NCBI GenBank assembly: GCA_052034255.1
Contig: JBPOIU010000007.1
Span: forward strand, 103,241 to 167,240
Direction: 5' to 3'
From: JADJEK01 sp052034255
GTDB lineage: Bacteria > Planctomycetota > B15-G4 > JADJEK01
DNA: 64,000 nt
Of this stretch, positions 43,283-50,863 are shown one piece after another. Each line of letters opens with the position of its first letter. Position 1 is the stretch's first letter. The position numbers and the translations under genes are program-made. The notes beneath the pieces are model-generated. The model did no database searches, was not told the DNA's origin, and was given only the letters and a program-made list of their open reading frames with translations.

Positions 43283-44127
43283 CGCGGTGCCTCGTCGAAC
43301 GCGGCGCGCACCGAACCGCGGCGGAGCGCGAGATGGCGGCGTGCGGAGTCCGCGTCGATTCCGTGGCGGGCGCGGATCAACGCGGTCGGCAGATGCCAGG
43401 AGCTCGATGCGAGCAACGCGGCGGCCGTCTTGTCGTCGACTCCGGTCAGATCCCGCACGATGCGTTCCGCGCGGGCGCGGAGTTTGGCGTTGCTCGGTCG
43501 CATCGCGACCATCTCGTCGCGCACGATCAAGCCGCGCGCGTTCATCACCGCGGTCGACAGCATGTTCAGGACTTGCTTCTGCGCGGAGCCGGCCTTCAGC
43601 CGGGTCGAGCCGGCGAGGACTTCGGGGCCGGTGTCGACTTCGAGCGCCAACTCGGCCAGCACGGAGATCGGCGCGGCGGAGCGGCACGAGAACGCGATCG
43701 TCGTCGCACCGATCGCGCGGGCGAAGCGCAGACCGCCCGCGACGTACGGCGTCGCGCCGGACGCTGCGACGCCGAGCACCACGTCGCCGTACGCGACTCC
43801 GGCGGCACGCAGATCGTGCTCGGCAGCGTTCGCGTCGTCCTCGGCGCCCTCGATCGCTTCGAGCAGGGCCGCGCTCCCGCCGGCGATCAACGCGACGACG
43901 TCGCGCGGATCCGTGCCGAACGTGGGCGGCAGCTCGGCTGCGTCGAGAACGCACATCCGACCACTCGTGCCGGCACCGATCGAGAACCAGCGGTGACCCG
44001 AGCGCAATTGGGTCGCGATGCGATCGGCCACCGCGGCGATGCGCGGCAACAGCGCCGCGATCCGCGGGGCGAGGCTCGTTTCCGCCTCGTGCATGCGGCG
44101 AAGGAGGTCGAGCGTGTCGTCGGTCAC
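43279..44127 (-). CDS. murQ: N-acetylmuramic acid 6-phosphate etherase MurQ
   Basis: A 282-residue SIS-domain lyase that removes lactate from MurNAc-6-P, giving GlcNAc-6-P for NagA. Motifs: FSIGAGTSGRMCVLDAAELP, FGTDPRDVVALIAGG, EGAEDDANAA, GVAASGATPYVAGGLRFARA and RLKAGSAQKQVLNMLSTAVM. GTG 44127 overlaps the upstream kinase stop by 4 nt, and the gene overlaps NagA by 4 nt. The trio forms one amino-sugar recycling operon. Confidence 0.93.
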   Translation of the reverse strand: MTDDTLDLLRRMHEAETSLAPRIAALLPRIAAVADRIATQLRSGHRWFSIGAGTSGRMCVLDAAELPPTFGTDPRDVVALIAGGSAALLEAIEGAEDDANAAEHDLRAAGVAYGDVVLGVAASGATPYVAGGLRFARAIGATTIAFSCRSAAPISVLAELALEVDTGPEVLAGSTRLKAGSAQKQVLNMLSTAVMNARGLIVRDEMVAMRPSNAKLRARAERIVRDLTGVDDKTAAALLASSSWHLPTALIRARHGIDADSARRHLALRRGSVRAAFDEAPR

Positions 44128-45029
44128 GGCGAGGCTCCATCGGCGGAGCGGAGCAAGCGCAGCACGGCGATCTCCGGAGGGACTTCGAGGGCGGTCGGTG
44201 TCGCGTGAGGCGCGACTTCGCGCAGGGATGCGACGAACTTCGATTTCAGCACCGGCGAACCGCTGAAGGCACCCCCGGTGACGCCGAGCGGGAGCGGCGT
44301 GCGGATCAACTCGAGGGCGCGCAGCGCGGCCGCCGCGGTCTGCGCCAACTCGGACGCCGCGGAGCAAAACAGCGCGAGCGCGGCGGAGTCGTCGGCATCG
44401 GCGCATTCAACGACCAGCGGGAACAGGCTCGCGAAGCCCGCCGCGTCGGTCGGGCTGACGCGGCCCGCGAAGCGTTCCGCGAGCAGCGTGGGTTCCGCGC
44501 GGCCGTCCTGCGCGCGCCGGGCTGCGCGAACGGCCTCGCGCGCGATCCACGCCGCGGATCCCTCGTCGCCGAGCAGGAACCCATGTCCACCGGCGCGTGC
44601 GGTGTTGCCCGCGGCGTCGCGCGCCAGCGCGATCGAGCCGGTGCCGGCGATGACGATCGCGCGCGGGCCGGGCCGCGATTGCGGACCGACTCCCGCCAGC
44701 GCCGCTTCGGCGTCCGAGGTCACGAAGACTCGCGCAGGCTCGAATGCGCGCTCCAGAGCTTGGCTCAGCGCGCGCTGGATCGCTGGCGTGCCCGCGCCCG
44801 CGATTCCGATCGCGACCTCGGTCACGCGTTCGATGGGGCACGACGCGACGGAGCAGGCCTGACCGATCGCGTGGACCAACGCATCCGCCGCGGCATGCGC
44901 GCCGATCGTCGCCGCGTTGATGCCGCGCTCGGTGTGCGAGGCCACTGTGCGTGTGCCTTCGAGCACGACGATGCGCGTCTTCGTCCCGCCCGCGTCGACG
45001 CCGATCGCAACCGGTCCGAATCGCGTCAT
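44124..45029 (-). CDS. BadF/NAGK-type sugar kinase
   Basis: A 301-residue ASKHA-fold ATPase. Motifs: AIGVDAGGTKTRIVVLEG (phosphate 1), VAIGIAGAGTPAIQRAL, VTSDAEAALAG and IVIAGTGSIALARD, and GGHGFLLGDEGSAAWIAREA. The last block matches N-acetylglucosamine and MurNAc kinases of the BadF/NAGK family. Being coupled to murQ and nagA, its likely substrates are GlcNAc and/or MurNAc recovered from cell-wall turnover; the choice cannot be made from sequence alone. Confidence 0.85.
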   Translation of the reverse strand: MTRFGPVAIGVDAGGTKTRIVVLEGTRTVASHTERGINAATIGAHAAADALVHAIGQACSVASCPIERVTEVAIGIAGAGTPAIQRALSQALERAFEPARVFVTSDAEAALAGVGPQSRPGPRAIVIAGTGSIALARDAAGNTARAGGHGFLLGDEGSAAWIAREAVRAARRAQDGRAEPTLLAERFAGRVSPTDAAGFASLFPLVVECADADDSAALALFCSAASELAQTAAAALRALELIRTPLPLGVTGGAFSGSPVLKSKFVASLREVAPHATPTALEVPPEIAVLRLLRSADGASP

Positions 45030-45178
45030 CGGTGCTTCCCGCGGCGCTTGCGGGGGGGAGGAGTCGCGAACTCGTCGTCGAAGCGGTCGGGGTCGACGAA
45101 CTCGTCGGCGGGGGGCTTTCGTGGCGGCGGGTTTCGCGCGGGCTTTGCTGCGTCGCCCGCTACACTTCCGCGCCTTGC

Positions 45179-45276
45179 GGGAGCGGACGGTGGCTGGTGT
45201 CGCCCGCGGCCTTCAAAGCCGTCTGCGGGGTCCCTTCGGGGCTCCGGGTGGGTTCGATTCCCATGCGCTCCCGCCA
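45179..45276 (+). tRNA. selC: tRNA-Sec (anticodon TCA)
   Basis: A 98-nt tRNA with encoded CCA. The anticodon loop is CTTCAAA (UCA). Features specific to tRNA-Sec are a 6-bp D stem (GGTGGC with GTCGCC), a long variable arm of about nine pairs closed by a TTCG-type loop, the T loop TTCGATT, and an acceptor stem with 7 bp plus one G-G mismatch at position 8. G73 is the discriminator. It reads UGA in selenoproteins such as the selD of this window. A TACACT -10-like element lies at 45161-45166. Confidence 0.93.
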
Positions 45277-45320
45277 CCACGCATCCTCCGAACCAGTCCG
45301 CGGCTCCCGCGTGCGATCGT

Positions 45321-46769
45321 TCAATCGCGACCGAGGCGCTTGCGGACGATCAGGCGCAACATCCGCAACGCCGTGCGCGCGAGTTGGCCGAAGCCCGCGG
45401 AGTGCTTCGACGTCCCGGCGACGCGCCGATAGTACGACACCGGGATCTCGATCACGCGGCGGTGATCGCGCAGCACCTCGATCATCAGCTCCGGCGAGAA
45501 CTCCGGACCGATGCCATGGATGCGCGGTCGGATCTTGGTCCAGACGTCGCGCCAGATCGCGCGATACGTGCAACCGACGTCCGTGAAGCGCGGTTCCTGC
45601 GACCACCACAGCGCTTCGATGAACTTGCCGACCACGACGTTCGCCCAACGCACGAGGCCGTGCATGTTCGTGCCTTGCTCGATCATTTGGCGCGTGGTGC
45701 GCGTGCCGATCACCATGTCGGCGTCCTTCGCGTACTCGAGCAGCTTGCCGAGGTCTTTCGCGCGGAACGAGTGATCGGCTTCGACGAGCACGATCAAATC
45801 GCCGCTCGCGTGGTCGATGCCGCAGCGCAACGCGTCGCCGTAGCCCTTCAGTGCCGTCGACACGACGCGCGCCCCGCACGCGCGCGCGATCTCCGCGGTC
45901 TTGTCCTGCGAGTTGTTGTCGGCCACCAGCACTTCGTGGACGAGGGGGGCGAAATCGCGAACGACGTAGCCGATCGACCCCTCTTCGTTCCACGCCGGGA
46001 TGACGACGCTGACCTTGTACGACGCGAACTCGACGTTGCGGACCAGGTAGTTCGCGGAGTTCTGGTCTTCGATGCTGTTGATGTTCACGTACGAGCCGGT
46101 CAAGCGCAGCGCGCGCACCGTCTTGCCCTCGCGCACCAAGGTCGCGATGGCGTCGGTGAGTTCGATGCGGCCCGAGCGCGGGCTTGTGGGTGTGCGTTCG
46201 ATCGCGTCGAAGATCGACGGGGCGAAGACGTAGGTTCCGCAGCCGAGCAAGTCGTTCGCGATGCGCTCAGGCTTTTCTTCCAGCGCGACGATCCGGTCGC
46301 GGTCGATCGTCACCGCGTAGTTCTTGCGGATGGAGTCGAGCGCGGACGTCTGCAGGACGGCACACGCCGCATCGAACTCGTCGTCGGCGGCGATCAAGGT
46401 GCGGTGATTCGCTCCGAGGTAGAGCTCATCGCCGAGGATCGTCACGAACGGGGCGGTCAGGATCGAGCGAGCGAGCATCAAGCCGCGCGCCAGTCCGATC
46501 GAGGGATCTGGGCATTCGACGTACGTGACGCGGACCGCGAACTTCGAGCCGTCTCCGAGGAACTGCCGGATCTGGTCGCCGAGGTGACCGACGATGACGA
46601 TGATCTCGGTCAAGCCGAACTGATCGCGCAGGATCTCGAGGTTGCGCTGGAGCAGCGGCTTGCCGCCGACCTCGAGCATGACCTTCGGGATGAAGTGCGT
46701 CTTCGGCCAAGCGCGCACGCCACGGCCCGCCGCTGGAAGGACTCCGAATCGGATGGCGGCGCGGTTCAT
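45321..46769 (-). CDS. Fusion of sugar nucleotidyltransferase and family 2 glycosyltransferase
   Basis: A 482-residue two-domain protein. Residues about 8-240 form an NTP-transferase domain of the GlmU/RmlA type, starting FGVLPAAGRGVRAWPKTHFI PK, with FVTILGDELYLG and LGCGTYVFAPSIF. Residues about 250-480 form a GT-A glycosyltransferase like polyprenol-phosphate mannosyl/glucosyl transferases: VSVVIPAWNEEGSIGYVV, VADNNSQDKTAEIARACGA and LKGYGDALRCGIDHASGDLI. One chain may make the nucleotide sugar and transfer it, probably to a lipid carrier. The sugar is unknown. GTG 46787 is an alternative start. Convergent with tRNA-Sec. Confidence 0.85.
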   Translation of the reverse strand: MNRAAIRFGVLPAAGRGVRAWPKTHFIPKVMLEVGGKPLLQRNLEILRDQFGLTEIIVIVGHLGDQIRQFLGDGSKFAVRVTYVECPDPSIGLARGLMLARSILTAPFVTILGDELYLGANHRTLIAADDEFDAACAVLQTSALDSIRKNYAVTIDRDRIVALEEKPERIANDLLGCGTYVFAPSIFDAIERTPTSPRSGRIELTDAIATLVREGKTVRALRLTGSYVNINSIEDQNSANYLVRNVEFASYKVSVVIPAWNEEGSIGYVVRDFAPLVHEVLVADNNSQDKTAEIARACGARVVSTALKGYGDALRCGIDHASGDLIVLVEADHSFRAKDLGKLLEYAKDADMVIGTRTTRQMIEQGTNMHGLVRWANVVVGKFIEALWWSQEPRFTDVGCTYRAIWRDVWTKIRPRIHGIGPEFSPELMIEVLRDHRRVIEIPVSYYRRVAGTSKHSAGFGQLARTALRMLRLIVRKRLGRD

Positions 46770-46817
46770 GCGGCGTGAGGCCACCAAGTGGGATCGAGCG
46801 GCGACATGGGCGGTCGA

Positions 46818-46846
46818 ACCCTACGCCACGCTCCTGCGGCAATCAA
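46818..46846 (-). promoter_or_regulatory. Promoter of the nucleotidyltransferase-glycosyltransferase fusion
   Basis: On the minus strand, TTGATT (46846-46841) and TAGGGT (46823-46818) are 17 bp apart. Transcription should start near 46811, leaving a leader of about 42 nt before ATG 46769. Confidence 0.5.
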
Positions 46847-46942
46847 CCGACCGGCGCGGGGGATCGCGCGGCACTTCGTAGGAGTCGATGGGGTCGTGGG
46901 GGATTGGGACGGGGAGCGCGCGCGAGAACCGGCGCGAAAAAA

Positions 46943-46984
46943 GTGACCGGGGTCAATCCCACCCAGCTGGATTGACCCCGGCAC
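46943..46984 (-). terminator. Hairpin with T-tract on the minus strand
   Basis: A 13-bp perfect stem CCGGGGTCAATCC/GGATTGACCCCGG (46947-46959 and 46969-46981), extended by three more pairs around one bulged base. Read on the minus strand it is followed by TCACTTTTTT, a classic intrinsic terminator. It lies about 360 nt beyond the stop of the gene at 47344-48378. The stem also resembles repeated palindromes I associate with REP-type elements. Confidence 0.6.
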
Positions 46985-47343
46985 TCCCCTGAACCCTGCC
47001 TCAGGACGAAGTAGGTCCCGACACCCGCTTCGCCCGTCAGGAGGAATCTGCTTCCTTCGGACTTCTTCTCGAAATCCTTGGTGGGAGGCCTTTATCAATC
47101 CCTGTGCCAATGTTGGCGGTGCTTCGTCCGTGCAGCGGTGAGCGTCGTCGAACGTGACCTAAGGCATTGCGAAAGCGACGGTTAAGTGCCATCGATCTGG
47201 GGACGCGTCGAGTTGCTGCGAGTGCCGCCGGTCGGGCCAGTTCGGGAACGAACGTTCATCGAGTCCGACGTTGTTCGTCTAAGTACCTATGAGCAAGTCA
47301 CTTCGAACGATTGAACTAGCGTTCGCTCGATTGCGCCGCGGCA
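46985..47343. other. Intergenic stretch without a convincing gene
   Basis: About 360 nt with visibly lower GC than the surroundings. On the minus strand a frame without a start reads KDFEKKSEGSRFLLTGEAGV near 47030-47090 and could be the tail of a decayed gene, but I do not recognise it. No promoter or RNA structure is clear. Confidence 0.35.
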
Positions 47344-48378
47344 TCACTTGCCGCGCGCCTGGTACTCCTCGCCGGCCTTCGTCTTCGCAAACTGTTTCAC
47401 AAGCTGGTCATACAGCTTCTGGGCCTTCTCGGTCTCGCCGTTCTTCGCCAGCCCATCCGCGCGCTCCAGCAGCTTGCGGGCGGCGTCCTCCGCCTTGAGC
47501 TGCTTGAGCGCTGCCGTCACCTCGGCGTTCGCGTTCAGCTCCTTCAGGCGCTCGCGTGCGATCTTCTCGATCATCGAGCCCTTGTAGGTCTCCGCGATGG
47601 CCGCGTAGCGCGCGAGCGCCGCCGGATAGTCCTTCGCGGCGAGGAGCGCGTCGACTCCCGCCATCTCCTGTTTCCCGCCGTTCTCGACGTCCGCGAGCAG
47701 CTTCTGGACCTGCTGGATCAATCGGCTCTCCGACTGCCGCTTCCCGAAGGGCAACGCGAACGCGAGGACCTTCGTGGTCTCGCCCGCGGCGAGCTGCGTC
47801 TTCGCCGACTCGAGTCCGGCGCGGACGGCGTCGACCTCGTCTTCCGTGAGTCCATTCGGGGTCTGTTTGTCCGCGACCTCGAACGCCGTGAGGAAATCGC
47901 CGAGCGGATGGCGGTCGATCAACCGCGCGATGATCGTCTGATCGGGCTTCGCCCACAGCAGCATCGGTGTCTTCAACATGCCGTCGGCAGCGAAGTCGCG
48001 GAACACGCCGATCTCGGCACGCCGGTGCGCGACGCAAGGGATCCCGCCGAACTTGCCGCAGACGCGCAGCGTACGGCCGTCGCGCTTGACCTCGACTTCG
48101 CCGTGGTCTTTGTCCGCGCCGCGATTCGCGATCAAGTTGACCGTGTGTCGCGTCGCGGCGACGAACTTCGCGTCGTGCATCATGTTGGCCCAGATGTCCT
48201 CGTTCGCTTCCTCGCCGTCTTGGATGACGGCGATCATCACGGCGACTCCGCGCGCGTTGGCCTCCTCGAACGCCTTCTCGTACGATTCGGCCCACGTGAT
48301 GCCCTTCGACGCGGCCGGTTGCGGGCGCGTGTCTTGAGTCAGCAACGCACCGATCAGAACGAAAGCGCACGTCAGCAT
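47344..48378 (-). CDS. Exported protein with thioredoxin-like N-terminal region and helical C-terminus
   Basis: A 344-residue protein with a signal peptide (MLTCAFVLIGALLTQDTRPQ). Residues about 25-170 resemble the DUF899/thioredoxin-like exported proteins that place a fold around WAESYEKAFEEANARGVAVM and KTPMLLWAKPDQTI, but no CxxC redox pair is present. The remainder is helical and TPR-like (LLAAKDYPAALARYAAIAET, ADGLAKNGETEKAQKLYDQL). Function is unknown. ATG 48378 follows GGAAGG at good spacing. A good promoter lies upstream. Confidence 0.6.
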   Translation of the reverse strand: MLTCAFVLIGALLTQDTRPQPAASKGITWAESYEKAFEEANARGVAVMIAVIQDGEEANEDIWANMMHDAKFVAATRHTVNLIANRGADKDHGEVEVKRDGRTLRVCGKFGGIPCVAHRRAEIGVFRDFAADGMLKTPMLLWAKPDQTIIARLIDRHPLGDFLTAFEVADKQTPNGLTEDEVDAVRAGLESAKTQLAAGETTKVLAFALPFGKRQSESRLIQQVQKLLADVENGGKQEMAGVDALLAAKDYPAALARYAAIAETYKGSMIEKIARERLKELNANAEVTAALKQLKAEDAARKLLERADGLAKNGETEKAQKLYDQLVKQFAKTKAGEEYQARGK

Positions 48379-50806
48379 GAGCACCTTCCAATTCGCTCGT
48401 TCAACGAGCTTGGGATGCTACGCCGGTGCTCGGAGTGGTCAAGCGCAGCTCGATCCGTGGTCGCGGCTCGGCCGCACATGGCTCTGCGTCGCCGCGCTCG
48501 CGTTCGGGGGCCTCGGGTGCCGTTCGGGCTTCTCGCACGCGTCGCGCATCGAAGTCCCCGATGAAGCGCGGGCGTCGCTGATCCGCGGCTTCGCGTTGGA
48601 AGGTGAAGGCAAGCCCGCCGACGCGATCCTCGCGTGGCGGCGCGCGATCGAGATCGAGCCCGAGTACGTCGACGCGCACCGTGCGTACCAGAACCTGCTG
48701 TTGGCGCGAGGCCGGCGCGGTCAACTGATCGACGAGTACCGGGCGTGGGCCGAGCAAGCCCCGCAATCCGCGGTGCGCGTGTACTTGCTCTCGCGCCTCT
48801 GGTCGGATCGTTCGCGTCAGCGCGCGGGGTTCGAGCGTGCGGCGCTGCTCGATCCCGACTCGTTCTTCGCCCACATCGGGGTCGGGCACTCGAGTCTCGC
48901 CGACGGAGATCTGGAGCGCGCGGAACACGCATTCGAACGCGCCCACGACCTGGAGCCGTCGCGCACCGAGCCGCTCGTCGGTTGGATCGAGACGCTTGCG
49001 CGCCGCCGCGACGACGTGTCACGGGCGCGCGTCGAAGAACTCGCGCGCGACCTGCTCGAGCGCGATCCGAGTTCCGCGATCGCGATGCGCCGCCTCACGG
49101 AGGCCAAGCTCCGGCAGGGTGACATCGGTACCGCGTGCTCGGCGTTGACGCAGTTCGTCTGCAACGTCGACACGCCGGAAGCGTGGGACCTGGCGTATGC
49201 GGTCCTCAGCGACCAGGCGCGCGCGTCCGACGTCGAAGCGGCCCGCGACCGCATCGCCGACGTGGTCGCAGCGCCCTGGCTCGGCCCGCCGGAACTCGCG
49301 TACGCACGACTCCGCACGCTGGCGGACGTCGAGATGCGCTGCGGCAACCCGGCGCGCGCGCTGCGCTGGATCGAGCGCGCACCGCCTCAATACGCGTCCG
49401 ATGCCACCCTGCTCGCGCTGCGGCGTCGTGCTTGGATCGCGACCGGCCGACTCGACCTGGCGCTCGAGGACGCAGTACGGGCCCGGTACGCGAGCGGTTT
49501 CCTGCTGCACGACGACACCGGCTCGGCCGACCGCGTGCGCGAGGCTCTGTCGTCGTGGAAGGAGGGCGCGGAGTTCCGCGCGCACGATGCCCTCGGCGTC
49601 GTCGAGCGCTTGCGAGGAGCGGGATTGGTCGATGCGGCGCTCGAAGCGGCCGAGATCGCGATCGATCGCGATCCGACGGCGCACGAACTCGTGCACGCGC
49701 GGGACGAGCTACTCGCGCATCGGCGCTTCGTCGCCGAATTGCGCGAGTACTTCGTGCGCGGCTATCGCGAGCCCGCGCTCGCACGCGCAGCATTGGACGA
49801 AGTGCTCGAGGACATCCGTGAGATCGCCCGCGCGAGTCTCGGCGAGAACGTCGTCGATCCCGTGCGCATCAACGCCTACTACCCGATCGGCGCGTTCCTC
49901 GATCCCGATCCGAGCCACGGCGGAGGCCTCGCGCGCTACTTCGACCGCTTCGGCACGTTCTTCCTGATCGGACAACGGGCATTCGGCCCGCCAGAGGGGT
50001 ACGCCGTGCGTCGCGTGGCCGCGGGGCGCATCGACGTCGACGGCCGGTCGACGTACCGCATCCTGGGCGAGGAGCTGGTGGTTCCGCCGCGCGCGGAGTG
50101 GGGCGGTGCGCAGATCGCCGGCTTCGCGTTCGACACGTTCATCGTGTTGAACGTCGACCGAGCGCGGGCGTTCGCGGACCGTGCGCGCCGCCTGTTCGCG
50201 ACGTTTGGCCCCGAGGGCGGCGAGTTGCTCGGCGATCCCGTTCCGGTCGCGCGCGGCGGGCTCGAGCGCGTCGACCCGAGCGAACCGCTCGGACTGGCGT
50301 CGAAGGCGATGTTCCGTAGCGTGCGCGCGCACCTCGATCGCGGCGGCACGTTGGACGACTATGCGGGCGTCGCGCTCGACGCGTTCGAATCGCACGAGCG
50401 CGCTCACATCGAGGACGCACGCCGGTTCTTGCCGCTCGGCTCCGATTTGATCGAGAAGATCCGCGTGCTGGGCCGGCTCGGATTCGCGCCGTCGCGGGTC
50501 GAGGCGTGGCTCGAGGAGCGTGCGCAAGCGCGGGCGTTGCTCGATGCGGCGTCGCCGTGGGCCGTGCTCGCCGGGACTGCGGATCTGCTGCCGAATCGGA
50601 ACGACTCGCCGCCGCACTCGATCGGCTTCTTCGACCTGTCGAAGCGCTGGATCGAAGGTGTCGAGCAGGCGCGCGAGGAGTATCCCGCCCTCGACCCCGA
50701 GCGGCCGGTCCTGCCGCAACTCGATCGACTCAGCGAGGACGACCTACGGCGCCTGGCGCGGAGCGTCATCGTCCGCGACGAAACGCTCCCCGCGCTCGTC
50801 GACTGA
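48377..50806 (+). CDS. Large TPR lipoprotein
   Basis: An 809-residue protein. The signal segment RTWLCVAALAFGGLGCRSG ends in a lipobox cysteine near residue 48, so the N-region is long; TTG 48410 would shorten it. Residues about 60-470 hold TPR-like repeats (GFALEGEGKPADAILAWRRA, HIGVGHSSLADGDLERAEHA). The C-terminal 340 residues form an uncharacterised domain with segments such as VRINAYYPIGAFLDPDPSHG and AFESHERAHIEDARRFLPLG; the ESHERAHIED stretch is a possible metal-binding helix. The start overlaps the start of the divergent gene. The stop lies inside a palindromic element. Confidence 0.7.
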   Translation: MSTFQFARSTSLGCYAGARSGQAQLDPWSRLGRTWLCVAALAFGGLGCRSGFSHASRIEVPDEARASLIRGFALEGEGKPADAILAWRRAIEIEPEYVDAHRAYQNLLLARGRRGQLIDEYRAWAEQAPQSAVRVYLLSRLWSDRSRQRAGFERAALLDPDSFFAHIGVGHSSLADGDLERAEHAFERAHDLEPSRTEPLVGWIETLARRRDDVSRARVEELARDLLERDPSSAIAMRRLTEAKLRQGDIGTACSALTQFVCNVDTPEAWDLAYAVLSDQARASDVEAARDRIADVVAAPWLGPPELAYARLRTLADVEMRCGNPARALRWIERAPPQYASDATLLALRRRAWIATGRLDLALEDAVRARYASGFLLHDDTGSADRVREALSSWKEGAEFRAHDALGVVERLRGAGLVDAALEAAEIAIDRDPTAHELVHARDELLAHRRFVAELREYFVRGYREPALARAALDEVLEDIREIARASLGENVVDPVRINAYYPIGAFLDPDPSHGGGLARYFDRFGTFFLIGQRAFGPPEGYAVRRVAAGRIDVDGRSTYRILGEELVVPPRAEWGGAQIAGFAFDTFIVLNVDRARAFADRARRLFATFGPEGGELLGDPVPVARGGLERVDPSEPLGLASKAMFRSVRAHLDRGGTLDDYAGVALDAFESHERAHIEDARRFLPLGSDLIEKIRVLGRLGFAPSRVEAWLEERAQARALLDAASPWAVLAGTADLLPNRNDSPPHSIGFFDLSKRWIEGVEQAREEYPALDPERPVLPQLDRLSEDDLRRLARSVIVRDETLPALVD
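48415..48442 (-). promoter_or_regulatory. Promoter of the exported thioredoxin-like protein gene
   Basis: On the minus strand, TTGACC (48442-48437) and TAGCAT (48420-48415) with a 16-bp spacer; the leader to ATG 48378 is about 30 nt. The promoter lies inside the first codons assigned to the divergent gene on the plus strand. Confidence 0.55.
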
Positions 50807-50863
50807 TCGACTACGTCCGAGTGTCGTCGCGTACAGCGACGATTCTCGGACGTAGTCGATCAG
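50803..50863. repeat. Palindromic element, copy 1 (between convergent genes)
   Basis: A 61-bp palindrome with 19-bp outer arms (CTGATCGACTACGTCCGAG and its complement) and a nearly complementary inner part. It holds the TGA stops of both convergent neighbours in its outermost bases (50804-50806 and 50862-50860). Its reverse complement matches the second copy at 63818-63876 with only two differences. It can act as a bidirectional terminator. Confidence 0.85.

Noticed and set aside
45026..45280. An 84-codon minus-strand frame across tRNA-Sec, ending with a 4-nt overlap of the kinase start
   Set aside because: Its first half is the antisense of tRNA-Sec, a well-known source of false proteins, and no start codon exists between the tRNA and the stop. 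The second half (ADEFVDPDRFDDEF) has coding-like codon use, so a short gene with an unusual start is not fully excluded.
45160..45993. Long minus-strand frame containing text like WWRERMGIEPTRSPEG
   Set aside because: The text is the translated antisense of the tRNA-Sec and the rest is a shadow of the glycosyltransferase fusion.
46766..47110. A 114-codon minus-strand frame (QGLIKASHQGFREEVRRKQI)
   Set aside because: It runs over a promoter and a terminator hairpin, has no recognisable domain, and competes with other open frames in the same stretch.
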